Assembly: GCA_014695295.1 (NCBI GenBank)
Contig: JACJNY010000062.1
Span: 1-60,274, forward strand
Length of the DNA: 60,274 bases
Direction of reading: 5' to 3'
From: Microcoleus sp. FACHB-61
GTDB lineage: Bacteria > Cyanobacteriota > Cyanobacteriia > Cyanobacteriales > Microcoleaceae
How positions within the stretch are numbered: position 1 is the first letter of the stretch; each line of letters opens with the position of its first letter. Shown here in pieces: positions 52,390 through 60,274 of the stretch. The translations under genes and the position numbers were made by a program. The notes beneath the pieces were generated by a model. It had not been told where the DNA came from, did no database searches, and saw nothing but the letters and a program-made list of their open reading frames with translations.

Positions 52390-53214
52390 TCACAGATCCC
52401 GATCGAGCCGATCGAGCAATTGGCGAATTGTAGCAGCATCACGAGCATTCGGAGCATTTCTCAGGTAGAGTTCCAAATCGTGACGCGCCTCGGCCAAGCG
52501 GCCAACTTGATAGTAGAGAATTCCGCGATCGCGCCGTTCCCCCAGCGCCTCGGGAAACAGCAGCAAAATCCGTTCGATCGCCAAGAGCACCCTCAAAGCA
52601 TCTCGCTGTTGCAAGTAAATGGCCTTCAGATTTCCCAGCATTCGCCCCAAAAAATGCCGGCGACTTACCGGGGCGAGAAAATCCGGCTGCAACTCCATAG
52701 GCTGACCGTAAATTTGAGAAAGTCTGGCTTGACAATCTTCGGTAAATAATATCTCGCCGCCGTTAAACGCATCAACAAAAATGCCAGCATCTTCAAAATC
52801 CGGTCTAATTAAAAAATGTCCCGGCATCCCAATTCCCACCATCGGAAAATCAATCCGCTTAGCAACCTCCAAATAAACCAAAGATAAAGAGATGGGAATG
52901 CCGGTACGCCGATCGATCACTTGATTCAAAAAGCTATTGCGGGGGTCGTAATAATCAACATCATTGCCCGCAAACTGCAACTCCCCGTATAAATAGGCGT
53001 TAATAGTTTGAATAATCCGCAGCGGATAATTCTGTGCCGGCAGGCGATCGCGCACTTCATCTGCGATCGTGTCGAGAGCGTTGATATACTCTTCCGGCTC
53101 TATATTTGGGTATTCTTCCAAAGCCATGTAAAGAGCTGCTTTCGCCAGGTCGATCGAGCCATCGGGCTGATTTATTTCTCGATAAAAGAGTTGTCGCGCG
53201 ATCGGAAAATCCAT
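52390..53214 (-). CDS. SirB1-type transglutaminase-like protein with TPR
   Basis: A 274-residue protein of the SirB1/YchA family. Core: DIDLAKAALYMALEEYPNIEPEEYINALDTIA, then NDVDYYDPRNSFLNQVIDRRTGIPISLSLVYLEVAKRI and VGIGMPGHFLIRP (about 129-141, transglutaminase-like core with His). The catalytic Cys of true transglutaminases is not evident in the usual position (LNQVID...GIPISLS), as in other SirB1 proteins. The C-terminal 70 residues form two TPR-like helices (RRDRGILYYQVGRLAEARHDLELYL). Function in cyanobacteria unknown. Confidence 0.87.
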   Translation of the reverse strand: MDFPIARQLFYREINQPDGSIDLAKAALYMALEEYPNIEPEEYINALDTIADEVRDRLPAQNYPLRIIQTINAYLYGELQFAGNDVDYYDPRNSFLNQVIDRRTGIPISLSLVYLEVAKRIDFPMVGIGMPGHFLIRPDFEDAGIFVDAFNGGEILFTEDCQARLSQIYGQPMELQPDFLAPVSRRHFLGRMLGNLKAIYLQQRDALRVLLAIERILLLFPEALGERRDRGILYYQVGRLAEARHDLELYLRNAPNARDAATIRQLLDRLDRDL

Positions 53215-53267
53215 ATTTATGATTAATTTATTTTATTTTTAATTTACCCTTTGTACCACTATCAGGA

Positions 53268-53345
53268 ACATGGATCTTGCCTGTTCCACAACAAATCTTT
53301 TTTTGGTAAATAGGCATTTTATATTGTGGAACAAGCCGGAAAGCC
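53268..53345. repeat. CCTGTTCCACAA-family repeat, copy with long loop
   Basis: TTGCCTGTTCCACAA on the left pairs with TTGTGGAACAAGCC on the right across about 40 bases. Same family as the inner hairpin of 30569-30685. Lies upstream of the SirB1-type gene and downstream of mutL. Confidence 0.7.
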
Positions 53346-53500
53346 AGTTGCCCAAAAAATCTTAAAAACACTGCCTAATTTAAATTATACTCTAATCTAA
53401 GTTTTTTTATCTAAATCAGCAACTATTTTTAATAAAGCTTCACGATATATTTTTTTTGCATCGAGACTGAGGCGAACGCCATCCGAGGTCAAATTAAGTT

Positions 53501-55378
53501 TCAAATCCCGTGACTTTTACCAATCACCCAACTGCGGCGGAAAATCCGAGCCAGAGTCGATTCTTCCAAAGCAAAATAGATAGGGCGACCGTGAGGACAA
53601 GTGCGCGGATTGCGAGTTTGCTGCCATTCATCCAACAAATTTTGCATTTGTGAAAGACTCAAAGGAGTACCGTTGCGCATAGCGCTGCGACAAGCAGTAG
53701 CAACTTGAGCCGCTTGCAAATCTGAGACTTTACTGAGTTCAAAAAGGGCATCCGCACAGTCATCTCGATCGGCTAATAATTCAGGAACTTCGCGGGCGGC
53801 CCATAGCTGTTCGCCAAAAGTTTCTACTTCCAAACCCAAGCGGGATAAATTCTCAATTTGCAGCGCAGATAATTGACTGAGAATCACTGGTTTTTCTAGA
53901 CATTTTAGCTGCCAAACAGCGCACAATTGCTCGTACAAGACGCGCTCGTGAGCGATGTGCTGCTCTATCAACCACATTCCGCTGGAATGCTCTGCAACAA
54001 TGTAAGTATTGTGAACTTGAGCGATCGCCCTCAATTCCATCAATCCTATTTTATTAGCTTTTTCCTGTTCGCCGCCCTCATCATTCTGCCTAGCCGAAAT
54101 CCCGACACTGTAAGCACTTTTTTGTTCCGATGCCTTCAGCAATTTTCCCACTCGTTCGGGAATTGGGGCAGGAGGCAAAACTTCATCATTCAGGTGCAAA
54201 GCGCGAGCAATTGCCGCGCTAACTTGTTCTTGCCAAAAACTCGGGTCGTGCAGATAAATTTCCACTTTAGCCGGGTGGCGGTTCCAGTCGATTTCCGAGG
54301 GGGAGATTTGCAGGTGGACAAAACACACGGGATAGCGATCTCGCGGACAAGTGCGGGCAAAGGCGCTGAGAATAGTTTGCTCTAATTCCGGCGATCGCAC
54401 AACTCGCCGGTTCACCCCCACCTTCACCCAATCCGGCCGCCTGCGGTGACAGCGATCGGGCAAACCAATTACTAACTCCAAACACTGGGAATTAGGCATT
54501 TGGGGTGGGGAACTGGCAACTGGTAATTGGTAATTGTGCTTAAATTTAGCTCCAACAAGTTGAGTTTCTACCAATAAATTTGCAGCTTTCTTATTTTCAG
54601 AACTTGCAGGCAAATCTAACTTTAAGTACTGCAAATCGCTCCCTCGCACACCGCGCACGAATTGAGGTAAAAGCTGTTCCGCTGTGCTACCAGGAGTTAC
54701 GTGCAAACAAGGCGTATTTCCTTGACGCAACTGCCAATTAACCTGCGGGTGACAAATAGCAATTTGCTGAAGGGTTAATTGTATCGATCGCATTTGCTGT
54801 GCCGCAGTCAAAAAACTGCGGCGCACAGGCCAATTGCCAAACAAATTAGCAACAGTCACTACCGTACCCGGAGCGATCGCCGCTGTTTCCACCTCCACCG
54901 CTTCGCCCGCGTTATTGTAAACCACCCGCCAGCCCGATCGAGCATTTTCAATTCCCCCCTTGTTAAAGGATGAGCTGGCGGGTGTTGGCGCAGACTCTCG
55001 ATTTTCCCAAAAATCACCCAATCCCAAATCATTCGGCCGGCTCAAAACCTCCAAACAGCCCAACTGAGCCAAACAGTGCAAAGCTTCCCCACGAAATCCC
55101 AAAGTAGCAATTTTATAAAGGTCTGCTTCAGTGGTAATTTTGCTCGTACTGTGAGGCGAAGCCGCCTGCTGCAAATTTTCCAGATCCATTCCCGTACCAT
55201 TATCTGCAACTTGCACCCGCCACTGTTCGGGCCAGACAGAAACAACGATGCGAGTTGCGCCAGCATCCAAAGAATTTTCAACTAATTCTCGTACCGCTGC
55301 GGCGATCGAGTCAATAACTTCGCCTGCGGCAATTAAATTGATAACTTCTGTGGGTAAGGTTTGAATAGTAACTGGCAT
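53501..55378 (-). CDS. mutL: DNA mismatch repair protein MutL
   Basis: A 625-residue MutL. The N-terminal GHKL ATPase has VRELVENSLDAGATRI (about 29-44), VADNGTGM (about 56-63) and ATLGFRGEALHCLAQL (about 90-105). The C-terminal dimerisation domain has LIEQHIAHERVLYEQL, close to the endonuclease motif DQHAxxExxxxE (Glu and Ile replace Asp and Ala), and the late CPHGRP motif, so a latent nicking activity is plausible. Two segments look like in-frame repeat insertions: residues about 131-150 (ESAPTPASSSFNKGG, from 54935-55005) and about 280-295 (HNYQLPVASSPPQMPNSQ, from 54495-54545). Confidence 0.95.
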   Translation of the reverse strand: MPVTIQTLPTEVINLIAAGEVIDSIAAAVRELVENSLDAGATRIVVSVWPEQWRVQVADNGTGMDLENLQQAASPHSTSKITTEADLYKIATLGFRGEALHCLAQLGCLEVLSRPNDLGLGDFWENRESAPTPASSSFNKGGIENARSGWRVVYNNAGEAVEVETAAIAPGTVVTVANLFGNWPVRRSFLTAAQQMRSIQLTLQQIAICHPQVNWQLRQGNTPCLHVTPGSTAEQLLPQFVRGVRGSDLQYLKLDLPASSENKKAANLLVETQLVGAKFKHNYQLPVASSPPQMPNSQCLELVIGLPDRCHRRRPDWVKVGVNRRVVRSPELEQTILSAFARTCPRDRYPVCFVHLQISPSEIDWNRHPAKVEIYLHDPSFWQEQVSAAIARALHLNDEVLPPAPIPERVGKLLKASEQKSAYSVGISARQNDEGGEQEKANKIGLMELRAIAQVHNTYIVAEHSSGMWLIEQHIAHERVLYEQLCAVWQLKCLEKPVILSQLSALQIENLSRLGLEVETFGEQLWAAREVPELLADRDDCADALFELSKVSDLQAAQVATACRSAMRNGTPLSLSQMQNLLDEWQQTRNPRTCPHGRPIYFALEESTLARIFRRSWVIGKSHGI

Positions 55379-55575
55379 CAGATTTTTAGCGCTTCGTTAA
55401 TTCAATTCTACTTGATTCTGCAACTCGCTACACAGTATTTGGACTTACGCTCTTCAACCCGGTTTCTTAGAAAAATTTTGTTTTGTAACCGAATATCTAC
55501 TCATAAACCAAGTTTCTGATGCTTAGTGATAAAGTCCTAAGTATATATCTGCCTACCTACTTAAACTCGATCCGC

Positions 55576-56670
55576 TCAAGCCATGATTTTCGGCAAGCGG
55601 ATGTAAAAAGTTGTTCCTTTTTCTTCCTCCGACTCATAAGTAATTTCCCCTTTGTGAGCATCAACTATCGACTTAGCAATCGCCGTTCCCAACCCCGTAC
55701 CAGTCCGTTTACCATAAGTCACGAACGGTTCAAATAACTTTTCCTTAATTGCCTGCGGAATGCCCGGGCCGTTATCGTAAATGCTAATTTCTGCCCACTC
55801 CTCACTTTGTGTCACAGCAATTTCCACCCGCCCCCCTCGTCCGCCAAAAGCCTCAACAGCATTCCCAACTAAATTTTGTAAAACGCGCAAAATCTTATTT
55901 TCGTCCGCTTCCACTATCACTTCTGTCACCCGTACTACCAAATCTACTTTGGCTGCTTCAAAATAAACTCTGTTCAACTTTTCAAACTGCTGCAACGTCT
56001 GAATTATATTAATTGGTTTTTTATTTAATACAGAATTGCCGCGCGAAAATTCTAATACTTCTTCCGCCATCCCCAACATTCGCTGAACCTGCAATTGAAT
56101 AAGTTCGCACCACTCCTGAGTTTCCTCATCCGGGTGCATTTCTTTGAGCATTTCGCTGGAGAGTTTAATTCCCGTAAAAGGACTTTTGAAATCGTGAATA
56201 ATTGTGCTAACCATCTCTCCTACCAATACCATTTTTTGTTTGTGTACGAACTGGCTAACATATTGATCCGTGGTAGATCGCAAATTTTTAATAATGAAAT
56301 TAAACATTTGCAGTACGGAACTGCCTTTAGCAAACTGGAGAGTTGCTATCAGTTCTTGGCGATCTATTTTTGCCAAAGTCGATCCGGCAACTGCTACAGC
56401 TCTAGCACTGCGAGGCTCGCCGTCTAAAACTCCGAGCTCGCCAAAAAAATCGTCGGGCTTAGCAACAGCAATAGTTTGATATTTATTGTTTTCAACCCGC
56501 TTGCTAAACTCAACTTCACCTTGTAAAAGTAGATATAAAAAATCGGCTGTTTCTCCTTCTTCAAAAACCAGCGTTTCCTCAGCAAAACTCTCCAATACAG
56601 CTATTTGGCAAAGGTGAGCAGCTTGCTCTGGTTCAAAATAAGACATAAATCGATGAGATACCAGATCCAT
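55576..56670 (-). CDS. Cyclic-nucleotide-binding-domain sensor histidine kinase
   Basis: 364 residues from the ATG at 56670 (MDLVSHRFMSYFEPEQAAHL, AGG about 10 bases upstream; in-frame starts at 56730 and 56751 are possible). The N-terminal half is a CAP-type cNMP-binding domain (about 20-120, with GELGVLDGEPRSARAVAVAGS at the phosphate-binding cassette). It is followed by a kinase core with H-box IIHDFKSPFTGIKLSSEML (near 160-178), N-box LQNLVGNAVEAFGGRGG and G-boxes YDNGPGIP and GTGLGTAIAKSIVDAHKG. Cytoplasmic; probably couples cAMP or cGMP to phosphorelay. No regulator adjacent. Confidence 0.9.
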   Translation of the reverse strand: MDLVSHRFMSYFEPEQAAHLCQIAVLESFAEETLVFEEGETADFLYLLLQGEVEFSKRVENNKYQTIAVAKPDDFFGELGVLDGEPRSARAVAVAGSTLAKIDRQELIATLQFAKGSSVLQMFNFIIKNLRSTTDQYVSQFVHKQKMVLVGEMVSTIIHDFKSPFTGIKLSSEMLKEMHPDEETQEWCELIQLQVQRMLGMAEEVLEFSRGNSVLNKKPINIIQTLQQFEKLNRVYFEAAKVDLVVRVTEVIVEADENKILRVLQNLVGNAVEAFGGRGGRVEIAVTQSEEWAEISIYDNGPGIPQAIKEKLFEPFVTYGKRTGTGLGTAIAKSIVDAHKGEITYESEEEKGTTFYIRLPKIMA

Positions 56671-57008
56671 GTAAAAATACCTAAGGCTTAATTTAAACAG
56701 TTTCTTTCTTCTATTTTCGCTTATAAGCATCGGTGCGTTAATAAAATACAATACTGCTTTAATCTGGCTCTATTTTCTAGCCTCCCAGGCTTTGACGCAA
56801 CGATCGGCGTCGCGATACAGAGCCAGACTAGGACAACAGCACCAGCAATCTCGCCAAAATTCTCAGTTAATTGACTGAAATACATAAATATGGTAATATT
56901 TTTCAGATTTAAATTGGATGTGCGGACGATCCGGAGATGCCGCTCCACAAGATTTTAACTGTAGAGAGATGGTGCTATTTAAATGCCGATCGACCGAGTT
57001 TGCAAAAA

Positions 57009-58202
57009 TTAACAATCGCGAGATAAAACGATCGCAGCATTCTGCCCGCCAAAGCCAAAACTCAAACAAACCGCGTTTCTCACAAAAGCCGATCGCGCAC
57101 AGCGAACAAAATCTAATTCAAACCCCGGTTTTTTCATTCCCGCGCAAGGCGGCAACTTCTGATATTTAATACTCATCAAACAAAAAGCCGCGCCCAAAGC
57201 TCCCGAAGCTCCCAAAGTATGGCCCGTAGCCCCCTTAGTCGAACTAACAGCAACTCCTTGGTGGAACAATTTATCAATTAACAGTGCTTCGTGTCTGTCA
57301 TTTAACTCAGTTGCAGTACCGTGAGCATGAATAAAATCTATATCAACCGCCGCTAAATTGCTGCGTTTCAAACATTGATTTACCGCCGCGATCGCACTTT
57401 CCCCCCCCAAAGCCGGGGCATTAGCATGACAAGCATCATTTGTCAAGCCAAAACCGGAAACTCGACCGTAAATTTTAGCGCCGCGACGCCTTGCCAACTC
57501 GGCAGATTCTAATACCAATAAAGCCCCGCCTTCACCGAGTACAAAGCCTTCCCGATTTTCATCAAAGGGATAGCACCCAGTGTTTGCCAAAGCACCCATT
57601 CGGTTAAATCCAGCCAGAGTCAGCGGTGTGATAGGCGCTTCCACAGCACCTGCGATCGCCCGCTGACACTCACCAGTGCGGATTAAATCAACAGCACGGG
57701 CGATCGACCAAATACCCGTCGCACAAGCAGCCATCGGCGCCAGCACCGGCCCCGTCGAACCAATTGCCCTCGCCGCCGCCATCGCCCCCATGTGAGGCAA
57801 AAAATTCACGAATTGAGAATCGGTAATCGGTAATTCGTAATCGGGAATCGGTAATTCCCTTTTCTCTTTCTTCTTCCCTCTTCCTTCTTCCCTCTGCCTT
57901 ATGCCTTCGCTTGCCAATCGTTCCAAATTTGCCTGGAAACCTCGGCTAGAACCGATCGCAATCCCGCAATCAGGCAAAGGCAAAGTCAAATTAGCATCTT
58001 GCAAAGCATCTGCTAAAACCTGCCGAATTAAAGTTATTAAATCGGCAGGTTTTTCGCCAATTAAAGCCAAAGGTCGCCGTTCAAGTTCTAAAAAAGGTTG
58101 ATGTCGAGCGATTCCCGATTCTCCAGACAGCAGTCTTTTCCAGCTTGTTTCCAGAGTGCCTAAACCCGAAACAAGACCAATTCCTGTAACAACAACATCC
58201 AT
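57009..58202 (-). CDS. Beta-ketoacyl-ACP synthase (KAS I/II type)
   Basis: 397 residues from the ATG at 58202 (MDVVVTGIGLVSGLGTLETSW). Active-site triad: Cys in PMAACATGIWSIARA, His in FIHAHGTATELNDRHEA and His in KGATGHTLGASGALGAAF, so it should elongate acyl-ACP. It is shorter and more divergent than housekeeping FabF and is probably a second paralogue. An in-frame low-complexity insert (REEGRGKKKEKRELPIPDYE... about residues 99-130) is encoded by intergenic-type repeats at 57805-57900. The upstream flank consists of AAAATCT tandem repeats; an earlier in-frame start at 58250 lies in these and is rejected. Confidence 0.88.
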   Translation of the reverse strand: MDVVVTGIGLVSGLGTLETSWKRLLSGESGIARHQPFLELERRPLALIGEKPADLITLIRQVLADALQDANLTLPLPDCGIAIGSSRGFQANLERLASEGIRQREEGRGKKKEKRELPIPDYELPITDSQFVNFLPHMGAMAAARAIGSTGPVLAPMAACATGIWSIARAVDLIRTGECQRAIAGAVEAPITPLTLAGFNRMGALANTGCYPFDENREGFVLGEGGALLVLESAELARRRGAKIYGRVSGFGLTNDACHANAPALGGESAIAAVNQCLKRSNLAAVDIDFIHAHGTATELNDRHEALLIDKLFHQGVAVSSTKGATGHTLGASGALGAAFCLMSIKYQKLPPCAGMKKPGFELDFVRCARSAFVRNAVCLSFGFGGQNAAIVLSRDC

Positions 58203-58211
58203 AGCTAAGCC

Positions 58212-58390
58212 GATTTTAGATTTTAGATTTTGGATTAAAAGAAGAATCAAGCCCGACGATTTTAGATTTTGGATTAAAAAGGGATAATCTAAAATCTAAA
58301 ATCAATTCCCCGCTCTCAAATCCCGAATTTACAAGCCGCCGAATCTATCCCGTAGGGATAATCTAAAATCTAAAATCTAAAATCTAAAAT
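58212..58390. repeat. Short tandem heptanucleotide repeats (AAAATCT and complement)
   Basis: Runs of AGATTTT on the left and AATCTAAAATCTAAAATC on the right, twice over, can fold back on each other. A typical STRR block between the cyclophilin and ketoacyl synthase genes. Confidence 0.8.
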
Positions 58391-58403
58391 TGGTTGACTA
58401 CCT

Positions 58404-59207
58404 TCAGCTAACAGGCTTAAAATTTTCCAAACCCTGAGTAACAGTAGCCTTGTCAATGCGATCGCCCGCTTCAATCTTATCAACAACATCCATCCCTTGC
58501 TTCACGTACCCAAAAACCGCATAACTGCCGTCCAAAAACGGCACATCGGTCAAAGTAAAGTAAAACTGAGAAGAAGCCGAATCAGGACTCTGCGATCGAG
58601 CCATAGCAACAGCCCCGCGACTGTGCATCAACACGGGTTTCTCCTTAACCCCAGCTTCTTGTAGCGTCGCACTGTAAGTCGGATTTGCAGCACCTTTAGC
58701 TTTAATTTCCAGAGGAATCCTGCGTTCTGCAGTAGTTTTCGGGTCAATAAAACCGCCAGTTCCCAGCCGCCCGGTAGGGAATTTAGGGTCTTTACCCTGG
58801 GGGTCGCCGCCCTGAACTACAAAAGGCTGAGGTTCCCGCACGACTCGGTGAAATACCAGCCCGTCGTAGACTCCTTTCTGAACCAAATCGACAAAATTGC
58901 CCGCAGTAATTGGAGCATTTTTGCCGTCGAGTTCGATCGTAATTGGAGCACCTTTAACCGTCATCACCACCGTTGCTTGTCCTTCCAAGCGTGGCAAATT
59001 GCTAAATTGCGAGCTCGCCGCTACCACAGCCGGAGACGGAGACGGAGACAAAGAAATACTTTCACCCGACGCCGGATTCGGTGTCGGAGTTGAGTTCGCA
59101 GCCGGCGAATTACCGCATCCCCCAACAAACAACGCACCAATTATTAAAAGTGAGAACAACCACCGCTGAATTTTGATTTGCATTTGCATTTGTATTTTCA
59201 CTTTCAC
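58404..59207 (-). CDS. Cyclophilin-type peptidyl-prolyl isomerase, lipoprotein
   Basis: A 267-residue PPIase anchored by lipid. The signal peptide ends in a lipobox (ALFVGGC, Cys about residue 31), then a Ser/Pro/Thr-rich linker, and the cyclophilin domain from about 78: VYDGLVFHRVVREPQPFVVQGGDPQGKD, AVAMARSQSPDSASSQFYFTLTD and YAVFGYVKQGMDVVDKI. The catalytic Arg in FHRV and the SQFYF core are present; an insert of about 35 residues between the two is common in cyanobacterial exported forms. Works on protein folding outside the plasma membrane or in the thylakoid lumen. Confidence 0.93.
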   Translation of the reverse strand: MKVKIQMQMQIKIQRWLFSLLIIGALFVGGCGNSPAANSTPTPNPASGESISLSPSPSPAVVAASSQFSNLPRLEGQATVVMTVKGAPITIELDGKNAPITAGNFVDLVQKGVYDGLVFHRVVREPQPFVVQGGDPQGKDPKFPTGRLGTGGFIDPKTTAERRIPLEIKAKGAANPTYSATLQEAGVKEKPVLMHSRGAVAMARSQSPDSASSQFYFTLTDVPFLDGSYAVFGYVKQGMDVVDKIEAGDRIDKATVTQGLENFKPVS

Positions 59208-59216
59208 TCAATGACG

Positions 59217-59325
59217 TAAGGTGCGCAATGCGCACCCTAGATTTATCGCTTTACCAGGGATAATTTGCACCGCTTCGTGCTCACCCAATATTTATCGAAT
59301 TGGTGCGCATTGCGCACCATACGAG
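59217..59325. repeat. GTGCGC palindrome pair
   Basis: AAGGTGCGCAATGCGCACCCT at 59219-59239 and TGGTGCGCATTGCGCACCATA at 59302-59322 are two inward palindromes. Relatives at about 18287-18312 and 23117-23142. Located between the cyclophilin and ycf4 genes. Confidence 0.75.
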
Positions 59326-59352
59326 ACCTTACCAATCGAAAATCAAAAATCC

Positions 59353-59919
59353 CTAAAGTCCTTCTAGGGGAACTTGCAAAAATCGAGCCAATTCGGCAGC
59401 TTGATTTTCCACTTCAGACAAAGCAATCGGCTGTCCGACTCTAGTCAAGGGAAACTGACGGCGGTCTTTGAGCTTAAGATAAATACTGCGGCGGGGACTG
59501 AGACCTTCTTTAATGTCAACCCGCACAGATTGCACGTCCGATGTCTTGCAAGTAAAATCAAGTTTGCGGTTTTTGCCGGGAAATCCCCAGCGAAAGATCC
59601 GAATGTTACCTGTTTTTCGATCGAACTCGTTGTAACCGCCGCCGACATCCCAGAGAATAGTCAGCCACAGGTAAAGCGCCAACAGCACGCCGCAGACACC
59701 GTAGAAACCCATCGCAATGCCTTGGGGGATGAAAACAAGCTGAGTCGGGTCAGCAAAAGGCAGCAGGTTCACGTGCCAGTAGCTGGAAAGGCCCGACAGC
59801 AAGAAACCAGTCCCTCCAATGCTGACAATCGTCCCCCACCAGAAATTGCTGAAGCGGCGGGAACCCACAACCTGGTAGCGCAGGACCGAATCGATCGAGG
59901 TCGTTGTTTTTGCAGTCAT
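59353..59919 (-). CDS. ycf4: Photosystem I assembly protein Ycf4
   Basis: 188 residues from the ATG at 59919 (MTAKTTTSIDSVLRYQVVGS); the ATG at 59943 adds eight unlikely residues. Ycf4 is a thylakoid protein needed for photosystem I assembly. Signature: RYQVVGSRRFSNFWWGTIVSIGGTGFLL, two transmembrane helices (about 25-45 and 65-90), the FIPQGIAMGFYG motif between them and a soluble C-terminal domain with WGFPGKNR and VRVDIKEGLSPRRSIYL. Divergent from psbD with 200 bases between the starts, as is common in cyanobacteria. Confidence 0.96.
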   Translation of the reverse strand: MTAKTTTSIDSVLRYQVVGSRRFSNFWWGTIVSIGGTGFLLSGLSSYWHVNLLPFADPTQLVFIPQGIAMGFYGVCGVLLALYLWLTILWDVGGGYNEFDRKTGNIRIFRWGFPGKNRKLDFTCKTSDVQSVRVDIKEGLSPRRSIYLKLKDRRQFPLTRVGQPIALSEVENQAAELARFLQVPLEGL

Positions 59920-60122
59920 AAAACTAAACAGCCTTAAAGCCAAATTTTAATTCAATTAGCCCACCGAGGGTCACGGTTCACTGACGAGATCGCCACGGAC
60001 CGATCGGCATTGTCTATCAACTCCTGCTAATTATGTTGAAAAATTATGAACTTCTAATATATAGTTATGTTAACTTTAATTAGAAACCTTGGTCTTTTAA
60101 CAAGCAAAAGGATTTTACCGCA

Positions 60123-60274
60123 ATGACAATCGCAGTCGGACGCGCCCAGACCGAAAGAGGGATCTTTGATGTCCTCGACGACTGGCTCAAACGCGATCGC
60201 TTCGTCTTCGTAGGCTGGTCTGGCATCCTGCTATTCCCCTGCGCCTACCTAGCCATCGGTGGCTGGTTAACAGG
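60123..60274 (+). CDS. psbD: Photosystem II D2 protein, 5' end only
   Basis: The first 50 codons of Psb[21 protein letters not shown] and then [22 protein letters not shown], the canonical D2 N-terminus up to the start of the first transmembrane helix. The gene runs off the right edge. AAAAGGA lies about 10 bases before the ATG, and the 59944-60122 leader should hold the psbD promoter. D2 binds the QA-side cofactors of the reaction centre. Confidence 0.97.
   Translation, partial: MTIAVGRAQTERGIFDVLDDWLKRDRFVFVGWSGILLFPCAYLAIGGWLT

Noticed and set aside
52246..52749. 167-codon plus-strand frame
   Set aside because: Mostly antisense to the SirB1-type gene and starts in AT-rich leader; no family features.

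Overview
The window is a 60 kb chromosomal piece of a filamentous, non-heterocystous cyanobacterium, most likely of the Microcoleus/Oscillatoria group. Evidence for this: the photosystem genes psbN, psbH, psbD (cut by the right edge) and ycf4; cyanobacterial marker families (COP23, DUF1400, DUF4342, DUF3146, AgrE/ArgZ, Uma2 nucleases, AAA-like STAND proteins); a very high density of the HIP1 octamer GCGATCGC; and many short dispersed palindromes and heptanucleotide tandem repeats between genes. Genus is inferred from overall style only.

Layout. 1-4.8 kb: glgA (ADP-glucose glycogen synthase), a DUF4342 protein, an AMIN-domain serine hydrolase and two small proteins of unknown role. 5-11.5 kb: accessory region with two AAA-like (STAND-type) ATPases, one carrying an HTH-like module and a TIR domain, the other a membrane segment and WD40 propeller, with a Uma2 protein and a 5-formyl-THF cyclo-ligase-like enzyme between them. 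11.6-18 kb: COP23 protein, HNH endonuclease, DHH phosphoesterase, a GAF protein with half a GGDEF domain, sixA and gltA. 18.4-23.1 kb: two overlapping ORFs that together look like one bacterial sacsin-like (HSP90-type ATPase) polypeptide. This is the least described system in the window. 23.2-33.6 kb: agrE/argZ, a large hybrid sensor kinase, a glycosyltransferase, argG, a second Uma2 and a DedA protein. 34-41 kb: STAS protein, two conserved proteins of unknown role, a class II aldolase, a Wzz-like protein, an MBL hydrolase and aroC. 41-44 kb: psbN/psbH, then tatA-pth-DUF3146, then a HigBA-type toxin-antitoxin locus whose promoter, operator, leader ORF and internal hairpin are all visible. 44-60 kb: an SLH-like protein with a broken tandem copy, a CPBP protease, a DUF697 GTPase, a mechanosensitive-channel-like protein, a solitary TnpB, an SRPBCC protein, a DUF1400 protein, a SirB1-type protein, mutL, a cNMP-sensor kinase, a ketoacyl synthase, a cyclophilin lipoprotein, ycf4 and psbD.

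How it works together. Most genes stand alone with their own leaders. Probable operons are aroC with the MBL hydrolase, tatA-pth-DUF3146 (abutting or overlapping codons), the coiled-coil protein with its 8-nt overlapping neighbour, the sacsin-like pair (11-nt overlap) and higBA. The housekeeping genes cover glycogen, TCA entry, arginine synthesis and breakdown, the shikimate pathway, protein export, translation quality control, mismatch repair and photosystem II.

Repeats are a theme of their own. At least six dispersed palindrome families lie between genes, two elements with perfect terminal inverted repeats look like MITEs, and three coding genes (the AAA-WD40 gene, mutL and the ketoacyl synthase) carry the same kinds of intergenic repeat inserted in frame. 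I saw no tRNA, rRNA or CRISPR array.
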